From a virus, in IMG/VR virus record IMGVR_UViG_3300046028_006504, positions 1 through 39,770 of that record: DNA of 39,770 bases. One strand, 5' to 3'. The position numbers and the translations under genes were made by a program. The notes under the pieces were generated by a model, which did no database searches, had not been told where the DNA came from, and saw only the letters and a program-made list of their open reading frames with translations. Below, piece after piece: positions 29,916 to 36,748 of this stretch (positions are counted from its first letter, which is position 1; each line of letters opens with the position of its first letter).

Positions 29916-30665
29916 TTACTTTGTAATAGTATTACTTGGCCATTCATCAGTATATCTAACATCAAATGTCATGGGAGTTTTAATTAAGAACGGACCATTA
30001 ATACCTAAATCGGATAAGTTATACGTTCTTGTCTCATGTCTAGCGTTTCCATTATCAAAAGTAATTCCTGTATCTCCTTTGTAAGTACATGCCGCATGTA
30101 TTGAAATTGTGTCGAAATTATATGTAACATCTAAAGTTGGGGAATCACTACATGTGTACATGTTATGCCAAATCTCAACAGTCCCACACCCTCCATTGAA
30201 TGACATAGTAACGGTGTCCTCATTATATGAACTACTTGAATTTTCATTATACGTGTCAACAGTGTTTGAATACGATGCAGTTGTTTGTAAAGACGCCGCA
30301 CCATAACTAACACTACCAGTAATTTCAATACTTTTATTAGTTGATGTACTAACTTGAGAAACCGAACTTGATTGAGATATTTTATGGTATGTTCTCGTAT
30401 AAGAAGCTCCTACCTCACTACAATCCAATGTTTGGTCGTGTATTTTAGTAACTTTTAAATGATTATTTATATAATCTTGAGCAACCGAACTTAAATTGTT
30501 CGATGTCATATTCATAGAGGAATTTTCATCTTTTGAGGTGCGAACTTTAGATTTAACAGTCCCTTTTTTACATTCTGATTCACACATTGAGTTAATACTT
30601 TGTTTTGCAATTGCTTTATTGTAAACAAAGTCTTGAAACTCTTTCATAGTTTGATAGGTATTCAT
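29916..30665 (-). CDS. Aerolysin/ETX-MTX2-like beta-pore-forming protein candidate, 249 aa
   Basis: Residues about 88-155 form long stretches of alternating Ser/Thr and hydrophobic residues: SYTRTYHKISQSSSVSQVST, NKSIEITGSVSYGAASLQTT and SYNEDTVTMSFNG. This is the compositional signature of the insertion hairpin and adjoining strands in aerolysin-type toxins of the ETX/MTX2 group, including a K-S-I-E-I-T-like strand before the loop. A Cys-containing beta-rich C-terminal part follows (GCGTVEIWHNMYTCS, IHAACTYKG). The N-terminus (MNTYQTMKEFQDFVYNKAIA) is not a signal peptide. It could act in membrane disruption at lysis, as a virion component or as a toxin carried by the phage. A tail-fibre beta-helix is an alternative reading. 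Confidence 0.4.
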   Translation of the reverse strand: MNTYQTMKEFQDFVYNKAIAKQSINSMCESECKKGTVKSKVRTSKDENSSMNMTSNNLSSVAQDYINNHLKVTKIHDQTLDCSEVGASYTRTYHKISQSSSVSQVSTSTNKSIEITGSVSYGAASLQTTASYSNTVDTYNENSSSSYNEDTVTMSFNGGCGTVEIWHNMYTCSDSPTLDVTYNFDTISIHAACTYKGDTGITFDNGNARHETRTYNLSDLGINGPFLIKTPMTFDVRYTDEWPSNTITK

Positions 30666-30674
30666 AATTTTATA

Positions 30675-30962
30675 TTATTTATCTTTTAATTCATTTAATG
30701 ATTCCTCAACATATTTGTCTCTCTGTTCTTGAAGATATTTTATTCTATCTAACATAGAGTCCCTATCCTCTTTAATAGTTGTATTAAGAAAAACCTCTTT
30801 TCCTTCATATTGTTTTTGCCAATAAGCAACTCTTTCTTCCATTAAAATATGTTGGTAATAAATTACACCAATCATTAGAAGAATAACAAACGATTGTTCT
30901 TTAAGTTTTGATAAAAATGTATCGGCAAATCCTGATATAGGTGTCGTATTTTCAGTTTTCAT
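30675..30962 (-). CDS. i-Spanin-like membrane protein, 95 aa
   Basis: One membrane helix at about residues 25-42 (FVILLMIGVIYYQHIL) precedes a charged coiled coil to the end (EERVAYWQKQYEGKEVFLNT, then RDSMLDRIKYLQEQRDKYVE). An inner-membrane anchor with a periplasmic coiled coil is the topology of Rz-type i-spanins that link inner and outer membranes at lysis. The N-terminus contains GFADTF, also found at the start of the protein at 13000. No embedded lipoprotein o-spanin is seen, though the nuclease gene follows one base later. Other coiled-coil membrane proteins fit too. Confidence 0.45.
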   Translation of the reverse strand: MKTENTTPISGFADTFLSKLKEQSFVILLMIGVIYYQHILMEERVAYWQKQYEGKEVFLNTTIKEDRDSMLDRIKYLQEQRDKYVEESLNELKDK

Positions 30963-30963
30963 A

Positions 30964-31542
30964 TCACTTCTTTTTAATTAAATATTCTTCTAATTTTTTT
31001 GTTGGAGCAATATTTGGGAATTCGTAAACTATTTTTTTTTTTGATTTATAAAATAGAATTGTTTTTTTAAAAGACAAAGGGATTGATGCCCCACCATTTG
31101 TTTTTATTGGTTTAGGACCAAACTTAACATCTATTTTAATTATTAATGAATCCATCTTAGACCATTCTCGCTCCATACCCTCAAGCTCTTTCCATACACC
31201 TCTATTTAATTTGTAATGTTGTAAAGAACAATTTAAATATGAGAAAGTAAGATACATTGAGCCCTTATCTTTACAGAAATCCGCAGCAGGTGCCATATGT
31301 CCTTTATCGTATTCATTATTTGAGTAATCTTCATTAGTACTGGTTATCACACCTTTTTCAGTGTAAAAATCAAGACCTGTTCGTGTAGCGGTACAAGGTC
31401 TATCGGTAAACCCATATTCCAACCAAATAGGTTGTTTTAATTTTTGGGAATATTTGACAGTATAGATATCCCGTTTAATAATGGTATCATTTTGAGAATA
31501 AACAAACAGGGGGATGATTAAAAATAATATTAGGGGTTTCAT
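30964..31542 (-). CDS. Exported DNA/RNA non-specific endonuclease (NucA type), 192 aa
   Basis: A signal peptide (MKPLILFLIIPLFVYSQ) directs it across the inner membrane. The catalytic motif is YDKGHMAPAADF (D79-K-G-H82, matching D-R-G-H-x-A-P-A) followed by LNCSLQHYKLNRGVWKELE, where the second Asn binds the metal, as in Serratia nuclease and NucA. The beta-beta-alpha-metal core is complete in 192 residues. In the periplasm or outside the cell it would destroy DNA, for example incoming DNA of competing phages or released host DNA, and would not reach its own genome in the cytoplasm. It lies one base upstream of the spanin-like gene. Confidence 0.82.
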   Translation of the reverse strand: MKPLILFLIIPLFVYSQNDTIIKRDIYTVKYSQKLKQPIWLEYGFTDRPCTATRTGLDFYTEKGVITSTNEDYSNNEYDKGHMAPAADFCKDKGSMYLTFSYLNCSLQHYKLNRGVWKELEGMEREWSKMDSLIIKIDVKFGPKPIKTNGGASIPLSFKKTILFYKSKKKIVYEFPNIAPTKKLEEYLIKKK

Positions 31543-31544
31543 GA

Positions 31545-32186
31545 TTATAAAATATTGGCTGAGTACACTTCGTTAACAATTACGTCAGGGAATTGTGATT
31601 TAAAATAATCATATATGAGGTATTTTCCGTGTCTAAACCACATATAATGAGGTAAATATTCCGTAAAATAAGTAGTAAGACTATTGTCGTAATACAATTC
31701 TTGAGATTTTGAAACGTAGTTTAATAAAATCTTTTCCTTCTCACCATAAGCAAATAATGAAATATTACCCTTACTGTCTTTATAATATGTTTCAATCATT
31801 TTATCAATGATAGGTAACATCTTATCTCTAAATTTAGGGTACTCATTGGAATATTCTTTATCTCTCCAATTTCGTTCAATCTCATTTAATGGTTCTTCAG
31901 GAGAACTTTTATCAAAATTATTCATAATTAAGATATCGATAAACCAAAATTTATGTTCATTTATATCTGACATTTTAAAAAAGGTTTTAATACTCTCACG
32001 CAATTTAGTTAGGTAAGAATCCTTTAATTTATAAACACCATGATTTTCTGGGAAATAGTTCCAATCAACATAAATACCAACAGTAACTTCGTTATATTCG
32101 CTGACGGTTATTTTCACATCTTCAAATAAACCCTTACCCTTAGATTTTACGTAGTTTTCTAAAATATCTATTTGTTTATCAGTCAT
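31545..32186 (-). CDS. Hypothetical protein, paralogue of the 28079 protein, 213 aa
   Basis: Starts MTDKQIDILENYVKSKGKGL and has a strand VTVGIYVDWNYFPENH comparable with INLYVDWKLISEFYN of the 28079 protein. The second half is helical and aromatic (YSNEYPKFRDKMLPIIDKMI, YFTEYLPHYMWFRHGKYLIY). No catalytic motif. A TATTTATC box ends 3 bases before the ATG, so it belongs to the leaderless set. It is the first gene of a unit continuing into the nuclease and spanin-like genes. Confidence 0.55.
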   Translation of the reverse strand: MTDKQIDILENYVKSKGKGLFEDVKITVSEYNEVTVGIYVDWNYFPENHGVYKLKDSYLTKLRESIKTFFKMSDINEHKFWFIDILIMNNFDKSSPEEPLNEIERNWRDKEYSNEYPKFRDKMLPIIDKMIETYYKDSKGNISLFAYGEKEKILLNYVSKSQELYYDNSLTTYFTEYLPHYMWFRHGKYLIYDYFKSQFPDVIVNEVYSANIL

Positions 32187-32189
32187 AGT

Positions 32190-32197
32190 GATAAATA
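32190..32197 (-). promoter_or_regulatory. TATTTATC box, 3 bases from the ATG at 32186
   Basis: ATATTTATC followed by act and the ATG; short-spacing group. Confidence 0.45.
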
Positions 32198-32210
32198 TAT
32201 AAGAAATACG

Positions 32211-32507
32211 TTATTTTAACGCATCTTTGTTTAACATTGCGTCACTAAAAGAGTCCGTAGACACAAATTCATTGGTAAGGTGGTCAATAACTTGTCTCAT
32301 CAATTCATGTTCAGTAATGGAACCCCCTTGACTTGAGGCACGAATTATTGTACCAAGACCACCAACAAGAATACTAGCACATTCCTGAATAGATATTTTT
32401 CTTTCATCGGGAAGAAGTTTGAGTTCATAAAAAGACCTTCCATTTTTTACTTCGTGAGAAATTACAACATGGACCTTTTCTAAATCTTGAGTTGATTTCT
32501 TTGACAT
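32211..32507 (-). CDS. Small hypothetical protein, 98 aa
   Basis: A soluble protein beginning MSKKSTQDLEKVHVVISHEV, with a Gly-rich central turn (SILVGGLGTIIRASSQGGSI) and helical C-terminus. No domain is recognised and no strong promoter box is found, so it may be read through from upstream genes. Confidence 0.5.
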   Translation of the reverse strand: MSKKSTQDLEKVHVVISHEVKNGRSFYELKLLPDERKISIQECASILVGGLGTIIRASSQGGSITEHELMRQVIDHLTNEFVSTDSFSDAMLNKDALK

Positions 32508-32554
32508 ATTTTATTCAAAAAATAAAGAAATTATTTTAATTAGTCAAAAAATAT

Positions 32555-32938
32555 TTACGGATAAACTTTCATTCCAAAGTCATAACCAAACCCCATAAGT
32601 GTTTTTAACTCATATAAACGAGACATTACTTGTTCTCTGTAGGACGGACCATTTTTATCATCGCCCCACCATTTTTGTCTAATCTCACGAGGTAAGGAGT
32701 CTTCAACATTAATAGTTATTTCGGCTCCATTTTCAGTCATTGGTTCTATGAACATAATTTTTAAACCAGGATAAATGTCAGAAAAATCGTAGTATGGTTT
32801 ACCTGTTCGTTTATTGGTAGTATTTAATACTTTGGCAAATATTTTAAAATCGTCAGTTAAATTTTTCTTATTAAAATTATATGTCTTAACATTTTCAGAC
32901 AACAAATTATATTGTGAGTTTGTGATTATATAGTCCAT
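32555..32938 (-). CDS. Prohead-targeting-type protein, 127 aa
   Basis: The ATG at 32938 gives MDYIITNSQYNLLSENVKTY, a variant of the shared tag with Asn in place of the usual Glu. The longer upstream frame overlaps the preceding gene. The body is mixed alpha/beta (LKIMFIEPMTENGAEITINV, PREIRQKWWGDDKNGPSYRE). It is one of three consecutive tag-bearing genes (33837 to 32555) with one-base gaps, expressed from the box at 33842. Inferred internal virion protein. Confidence 0.6.
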   Translation of the reverse strand: MDYIITNSQYNLLSENVKTYNFNKKNLTDDFKIFAKVLNTTNKRTGKPYYDFSDIYPGLKIMFIEPMTENGAEITINVEDSLPREIRQKWWGDDKNGPSYREQVMSRLYELKTLMGFGYDFGMKVYP

Positions 32939-32939
32939 A

Positions 32940-33533
32940 TTATAAATCTCTTCTTTTTCTTCTGTCAACAATGTCAACAATATCAAGATAGAAATCTTCT
33001 AACTCTCTTTCACCTGATTCAATTTGTTTAGTAATCTCTTCTTTACGATATAACGTATTTTTAAAAATAAAATCAATCATTTCATCTTTAGTAATACTTT
33101 CAGGTAATGAAGATTCTTTACCACACGGAGCGTTATTATTACTAACATCAATATCATTAATACCAAGTTCAGGTACACCCATTTTCTTACCAAATTCTGT
33201 GGAATATTTTGCTTCATACCAATCAGAAATAATATGTAAAACATATGATTTTCTAACATTAAAGAAGGACATAATATCCGTAACCAATTCCTCACTAATG
33301 GATAAGAATCCATTAAAAAATTCACCATCTTCAAAGTAATAATAAGCACCCATTACTTCCACACCATTTTTACACCAATCTTGTCTAAGATTCCCATAAT
33401 TACGTGATTTTGGAGGTGAGATATAAGTCATCCCCTTCATGTAATTATCTAAATACTTAATGATTAATGATTCAACATTAGGGGAACCCTTAACGACTCT
33501 TTGATATTGTGATTCAGTTACTAATATTTTCAT
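32940..33533 (-). CDS. Prohead-targeting-type protein, 197 aa
   Basis: Starts MKILVTESQYQRVVKGSPNV, nearly the same tag as the protease at 10069 (MNVIVNESQYKKLINED). The middle has ELVTDIMSFFNVRKSYVLHI followed by ISDWYEAKY, a pattern shared with the proteins at 33535 (ISDWFTNKF) and 39381 (IRNWFADNH). The C-terminus is acidic then basic (VDIVDRRKRRDL). It lies in the three-gene tag cluster. Inferred internal virion protein. Confidence 0.6.
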   Translation of the reverse strand: MKILVTESQYQRVVKGSPNVESLIIKYLDNYMKGMTYISPPKSRNYGNLRQDWCKNGVEVMGAYYYFEDGEFFNGFLSISEELVTDIMSFFNVRKSYVLHIISDWYEAKYSTEFGKKMGVPELGINDIDVSNNNAPCGKESSLPESITKDEMIDFIFKNTLYRKEEITKQIESGERELEDFYLDIVDIVDRRKRRDL

Positions 33534-33534
33534 C

Positions 33535-33837
33535 TTATGCGGTAAATTCTACTATAACATCAAATTTATTTGTGAACCAATCTGAAATGAATTCATCGGC
33601 ATCGGAAGTATTAGAACCAAATAACGATATAAAAGTTTCCCTAATATCAGAGTTAATAAATAATCTTCCATCACTATAATCAAACTCAAAAAAAGGTTCA
33701 TATAGTTCAAAATCACCTTTACCAGTGTTATGTATCAAAAGATAAGTATCAAGTCGTGAAACATTATCATCGATATAACCATCAAGAAAATTGGTTTTTA
33801 ACTCGGATATTCTATTTTCAGTGATAATATAGTTCAT
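33535..33837 (-). CDS. Prohead-targeting-type protein, 100 aa
   Basis: Starts MNYIITENRISELKTNFLDG, a shared tag. The rest is acidic with strands (FELYEPFFEFDYSDGRLFIN) and the shared C-terminal motif TFISLFG...DEFISDWFTNKF. It leads the cluster of three tag-bearing genes and has a TATTTATA box ending 4 bases before the ATG. Inferred virion protein; probable paralogue of the 32940 and 39381 proteins. Confidence 0.6.
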   Translation of the reverse strand: MNYIITENRISELKTNFLDGYIDDNVSRLDTYLLIHNTGKGDFELYEPFFEFDYSDGRLFINSDIRETFISLFGSNTSDADEFISDWFTNKFDVIVEFTA

Positions 33838-33841
33838 ATTA

Positions 33842-33849
33842 TATAAATA
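33842..33849 (-). promoter_or_regulatory. TATTTATA box, 4 bases from the ATG at 33837
   Basis: GTATTTATA followed by taat and the ATG; short-spacing group, heading a three-gene cluster. Confidence 0.5.
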
Positions 33850-33867
33850 CCCAGTAATCGAATATAA

Positions 33868-34209
33868 TTAAGACCATATCTTAAAAAACTCCTCACGAGA
33901 ATGGGGGTCTATTTCCGGTGGGATATTAAGGTCAACAACACTAATGGTTACATTATCGTTATCGGGAAAGGACATCTTAAATAAACTACCAATAAGTTCC
34001 TCATATTTCGTTATAATAATCATATGAGGGGTATTATAATCGTTAAAATTTCGATTAAGTATAACCCCTAAATTTACTATGAATTTATATTGATTTTTAA
34101 ATGTTATAGAGTTAACAACAGGAAATTCCTCATGGTTAATAACATGTATCTCGTGGATTTCAGGATTAGTTTTTTTCAAGACTTTTAATAACTGTTGAGG
34201 AAATTTCAT
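33868..34209 (-). CDS. Hypothetical protein, 113 aa
   Basis: Starts MKFPQQLLKVLKKTNPEIHE, a basic helix that may be a divergent version of the tag. The body is beta-rich (HVINHEEFPVVNSITFKNQY, KFIVNLGVILNRNF) and ends in PREEFFKIWS-like residues (DPHSREEFFKIWS), loosely similar to PREIRQKWWGDD of the 32555 protein. No domain is recognised. It lies five bases after the 34215 gene. Confidence 0.5.
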   Translation of the reverse strand: MKFPQQLLKVLKKTNPEIHEIHVINHEEFPVVNSITFKNQYKFIVNLGVILNRNFNDYNTPHMIIITKYEELIGSLFKMSFPDNDNVTISVVDLNIPPEIDPHSREEFFKIWS

Positions 34210-34214
34210 ATTAC

Positions 34215-34436
34215 TTAATCTTTAAACTCTCCATTAAAATATTCCTCAGCAGTTGGATATTTTACCGACTTACCTTGAGATATTCTTAACCCTGTAATAA
34301 TTCCGTAATCAAAAGCGTCCTTCATTATTTTTTCTTCTAACTTAGTTATCTCTTCAGACATTGCTTGTAACTCTGGTGATAATACAAAGTCTTGGGTTTT
34401 AACTATTTGAACCCATTGTTTCATTGGTGTTTCCAT
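34215..34436 (-). CDS. Small helical protein, 73 aa
   Basis: The ATG at 34436 (METPMKQWVQIVKTQDFVLS) is preferred because a TATTTATT box lies 16 bases upstream; an ATG at 34463 (MYLFDKNNK) three bases after the previous stop is the alternative if translation is coupled. A coiled-coil helix (MSEEITKLEEKIMKDAFDYG) is followed by KSVKYPTAEEYFNGEFKD. No domain is recognised. Confidence 0.5.
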   Translation of the reverse strand: METPMKQWVQIVKTQDFVLSPELQAMSEEITKLEEKIMKDAFDYGIITGLRISQGKSVKYPTAEEYFNGEFKD

Positions 34437-34452
34437 CTTATTATTTTTATCA

Positions 34453-34460
34453 AATAAATA
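34453..34460 (-). promoter_or_regulatory. TATTTATT box for the 34215-34436 gene
   Basis: TATTTATT, 16 bases before the ATG at 34436. Confidence 0.35.
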
Positions 34461-34465
34461 CATAA

Positions 34466-34609
34466 TTAAGATTTTATATACGGTTTTTTTGCGGAATATT
34501 TATTTTGTTTTATAGTCATCTTTCTCATACCATGACCAATGACATGTAACATAGGGTTACATGAAATAAAAATGAATGAGGTAAGTGTAAATAAAATAAT
34601 TTTTTTCAT
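34466..34609 (-). CDS. Very small predicted lipoprotein, 47 aa
   Basis: An ATG at 34609 opens MKKIILFTLTSFIFISCNPM, a textbook lipoprotein signal with lipobox FISC (Cys at residue 17), followed by 30 basic residues (LHVIGHGMRKMTIKQNKYSA, KKPYIKS). It lies 4 bases after the zinc-ribbon gene at 34614 and fits the cassette of exported proteins upstream. The signal and packing make chance unlikely despite its size. A tiny outer-membrane lipoprotein is also the form of an o-spanin, so a lysis role with the protein at 30675 is possible. Confidence 0.6.
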   Translation of the reverse strand: MKKIILFTLTSFIFISCNPMLHVIGHGMRKMTIKQNKYSAKKPYIKS

Positions 34610-34613
34610 TTAA

Positions 34614-34787
34614 TTAATAGTCAACCTTACGTATTTTACCACACATTTCACATATTAAAACCTCAGTAGTTGTTGAAACACGCTCAACTCTATCCCAAGT
34701 TCCTTCAACTTTTTGACTCCAAATATAATCCTTTTTTGCATGTGTTTTCCACTTATGTTTACAAAATATTTTCGTTAATAATCCCAT
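34614..34787 (-). CDS. Small zinc-ribbon-like protein, 57 aa
   Basis: The ATG at 34787 gives MGLLTKIFCKHKWKTHAKKD, followed by YIWSQKVEGTWDRVERV and a CxxC near the end (LICEMCGKIRKVDY). FCKH and CEMC can form a Cys/His zinc site. The pattern of a short F-C-K-H-x-W start and a C-terminal C-x-x-C-G-K is familiar from small phage and Bacteroidota proteins of unknown function. It lies in the cassette of mainly exported proteins but has no signal peptide. Confidence 0.6.
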   Translation of the reverse strand: MGLLTKIFCKHKWKTHAKKDYIWSQKVEGTWDRVERVSTTTEVLICEMCGKIRKVDY

Positions 34788-34807
34788 GTTTTTATTTATT
34801 TTTATAA

Positions 34808-35314
34808 TTAAAAGTGTATTAGTCTAAAGAATTTCATAAAGAAGTCTGTTTCCTTATCTGTGTATGTTCCAAATTTACCGAAAGATATTGTTTTAAACTT
34901 ACTATATCTCAATTTACTAAATCCATGCTCCGTAACTTCGTATTCAGCATAATTATCTACGTCGCAAGTTATTTGTCTAAATTCAACTCTCTCTCCATCC
35001 GCAAAAGTGATAAAAACATTTGCGCTAGAGCCGTTTACAGAATTAGGAAAGTACACATATAATATTGGACTTATTACTTCTGGGTTTATACTGTCAGCAC
35101 TAATACTAATAAATATTTCTTCTTTTTTAGGTAAACTATAGTTAAAAAATAAAGAGTAACTAGGGAATAATTTAGACACTTTTCCGTAATCTTTATTATC
35201 AGAATCAATTCTGTCAATACCCATTGTTTGTCCAAAAACACAAGTACTCATTAAGAACAATACACTTAAAATAACAACGATGTTGTTAGTCTTTTTATAT
35301 TTAATAATTTCCAT
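34808..35314 (-). CDS. Exported hypothetical protein, 168 aa
   Basis: A basic start (MEIIKYKKTNN) precedes a hydrophobic core (IVVILSVLFLMSTCVFGQ) with cleavage likely after FGQ. The mature domain has beta-strands (EEIFISISADSINPEVISPI, LYVYFPNSVNGSSANVFITF) and resembles small periplasmic Bacteroidota proteins. It follows the exported gene at 35354 on the same strand. The Cys in STCVFGQ is not in a good lipobox context, so type I export is favoured. Confidence 0.6.
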   Translation of the reverse strand: MEIIKYKKTNNIVVILSVLFLMSTCVFGQTMGIDRIDSDNKDYGKVSKLFPSYSLFFNYSLPKKEEIFISISADSINPEVISPILYVYFPNSVNGSSANVFITFADGERVEFRQITCDVDNYAEYEVTEHGFSKLRYSKFKTISFGKFGTYTDKETDFFMKFFRLIHF

Positions 35315-35353
35315 AACTTTTATTCTTTAATTTATTATTTAGTTGTGTGTTCA

Positions 35354-35797
35354 TTAATAACCTTGTTGTTCATCGATATAACGAATTGTGTAGTATTCTA
35401 AATCAACTCTAACCATGTTGTAAGTATGATTTATAAACCCTTCATCATAATATTGTTGTCTCCAATGATGAATATAACATTCTTTACCTGTATCTATTTG
35501 AATCGCTCTATATAACCAATGCAGTTCCCACTTTACCATATTTTGATATGATAAAACTTTATAATAAGTAATATCAGAACCTGTCGTATCACTTGTATTT
35601 ACAATAGCAATTATCATTGTATCGTTTTGTCTACCAAAATATAGACCATAACAACCCCAATACAAAGGGTGTGGTTCAAACCTACTACTATCGTTATTCC
35701 AAACCTCTGCTTTACACATCGATTCCATTAAACGAAGGGGCATATCTTGTGAGTATACAAGTGTGCTAAATAACAATAGTATTAGTAATCCTCTCAT
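35354..35797 (-). CDS. Exported hypothetical protein, 147 aa
   Basis: Signal peptide MRGLLILLLFSTLVYSQ with cleavage after YSQ. The mature part has many Trp, Tyr and three Cys residues (MCKAEVWNNDSSRF, YWGCYGLYFGRQND, ECYIHHWRQQYYDE), pointing to a disulfide-stabilised secreted domain. Its ATG overlaps the stop codon of the T9SS type A gene by one base, so the two are probably translationally coupled. Function unknown; partnership with the T9SS protein is likely. Confidence 0.65.
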   Translation of the reverse strand: MRGLLILLLFSTLVYSQDMPLRLMESMCKAEVWNNDSSRFEPHPLYWGCYGLYFGRQNDTMIIAIVNTSDTTGSDITYYKVLSYQNMVKWELHWLYRAIQIDTGKECYIHHWRQQYYDEGFINHTYNMVRVDLEYYTIRYIDEQQGY

Positions 35798-36651
35798 TAG
35801 TCTACAATAATTTTTTCACGTCTAACTTCAGTTCCATTTGTTATTTCGATAAAGTAAACCGCCGGTATCAACCAACTAATATCCACTTCCACTTTATAAC
35901 GACCATATAATTGTGTCTCATTATTTATAACTGTTTCAACTAAATTTCCTTTAACATCATATACCTTAATACTAACACTATGTTTAGATGGAACCGTATA
36001 AATAACGTTCACGATGTTTTTAGAGGGGTTAGGATAGACTTTCTCAACATTTAGGACTTCTTTATCAATCTCCATTCCTACAGTCAAGTAAACCCACTGT
36101 AAATCATCAATCATCACTATTGTATTTGGGTGTGGCCAATTATAACCCCATGCCGTAACGTTACCGCTTGGATAAATACTAATCCACGCTGAATCACAGT
36201 AAGCCATTGGTGCGGTATATGTAATTGGAATACTGAATTGAGTATAGACAGATGTTGATGAAGTTAATGCAGATGTAAATTTACTGTTTTTACCTCGTGT
36301 CGCATAGCTTCCTTGTTTCCAAATCTCAATATCAAATAATATAGAGTCTCCTAACTGAGGATAAAATTTAAACCATCCTGTTAATGCTATTGGTTTAGCG
36401 ATTGAGTAGTTAGGAAAGTCTTTAACTATCGCTGCTGATGCCGGCGGTATATGACCATAAAGTACCGCAGCATGATTTCCTGTTTTAGCAACCGCAGTAT
36501 CTTTAATTGTGTAATAACTATAGACAGGACCAGTATTCCATTGAGCAGGAATACTACCTGATAAAGTTTCAAACCCTGGATTAGGTATTTGTGATTTAAT
36601 AATCATCGATACAAATAATAGTATCGGAAGGAGTAAATTTTTTAATTTCAT
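35797..36651 (-). CDS. T9SS type A-sorted secreted protein, 284 aa
   Basis: Signal peptide MKLKNLLLPILLFVSMIIKSQ. Residues 22-195 look like a carbohydrate-binding-type beta-sandwich (IPNPGFETLSGSIPAQWNTG, AVAKTGNHAAVLYG, KPIALTGWFKFYPQLGDS), similar in style to domains of secreted glycan-binding proteins in Bacteroidota. Residues 202-284 are a type A sorting domain: VEKVYPNPSKNIVNVIY, VSIKVYDVKGNLVETV, PAVYFIEITNG and the basic end VRREKIIVD. This directs secretion through T9SS and usually attachment to surface lipopolysaccharide. It heads a cassette of exported genes behind a host-type promoter. Confidence 0.88.
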   Translation of the reverse strand: MKLKNLLLPILLFVSMIIKSQIPNPGFETLSGSIPAQWNTGPVYSYYTIKDTAVAKTGNHAAVLYGHIPPASAAIVKDFPNYSIAKPIALTGWFKFYPQLGDSILFDIEIWKQGSYATRGKNSKFTSALTSSTSVYTQFSIPITYTAPMAYCDSAWISIYPSGNVTAWGYNWPHPNTIVMIDDLQWVYLTVGMEIDKEVLNVEKVYPNPSKNIVNVIYTVPSKHSVSIKVYDVKGNLVETVINNETQLYGRYKVEVDISWLIPAVYFIEITNGTEVRREKIIVD

Positions 36652-36673
36652 ATTTGTTTTGTTTTAGATAGAA

Positions 36674-36681
36674 CAAATATA
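36674..36681 (-). promoter_or_regulatory. TATATTTG box for the exported-protein cassette
   Basis: Perfect TAnnTTTG, 22 bases before the ATG at 36651. It follows directly after the terminator at 36698-36728, so the cassette is an independent host-type transcription unit. Confidence 0.6.
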
Positions 36682-36697
36682 GAACAATTTTTTAAAT

Positions 36698-36728
36698 AAA
36701 AAAACCCCCAACTAATTAAAGATGGGGG
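36698..36728 (-). terminator. Intrinsic terminator after the 36749 gene
   Basis: CCCCC (36705-36709) pairs with GGGGG (36724-36728); on the minus strand seven T follow the hairpin. Confidence 0.75.
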
Positions 36729-36748
36729 TTATAATATAATTATTAATC

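Noticed and set aside
30109-30328. Short frames on both strands inside the aerolysin-like gene
   Set aside because: They have no promoter, no recognisable composition, and are fully contained in the longer coherent frame.
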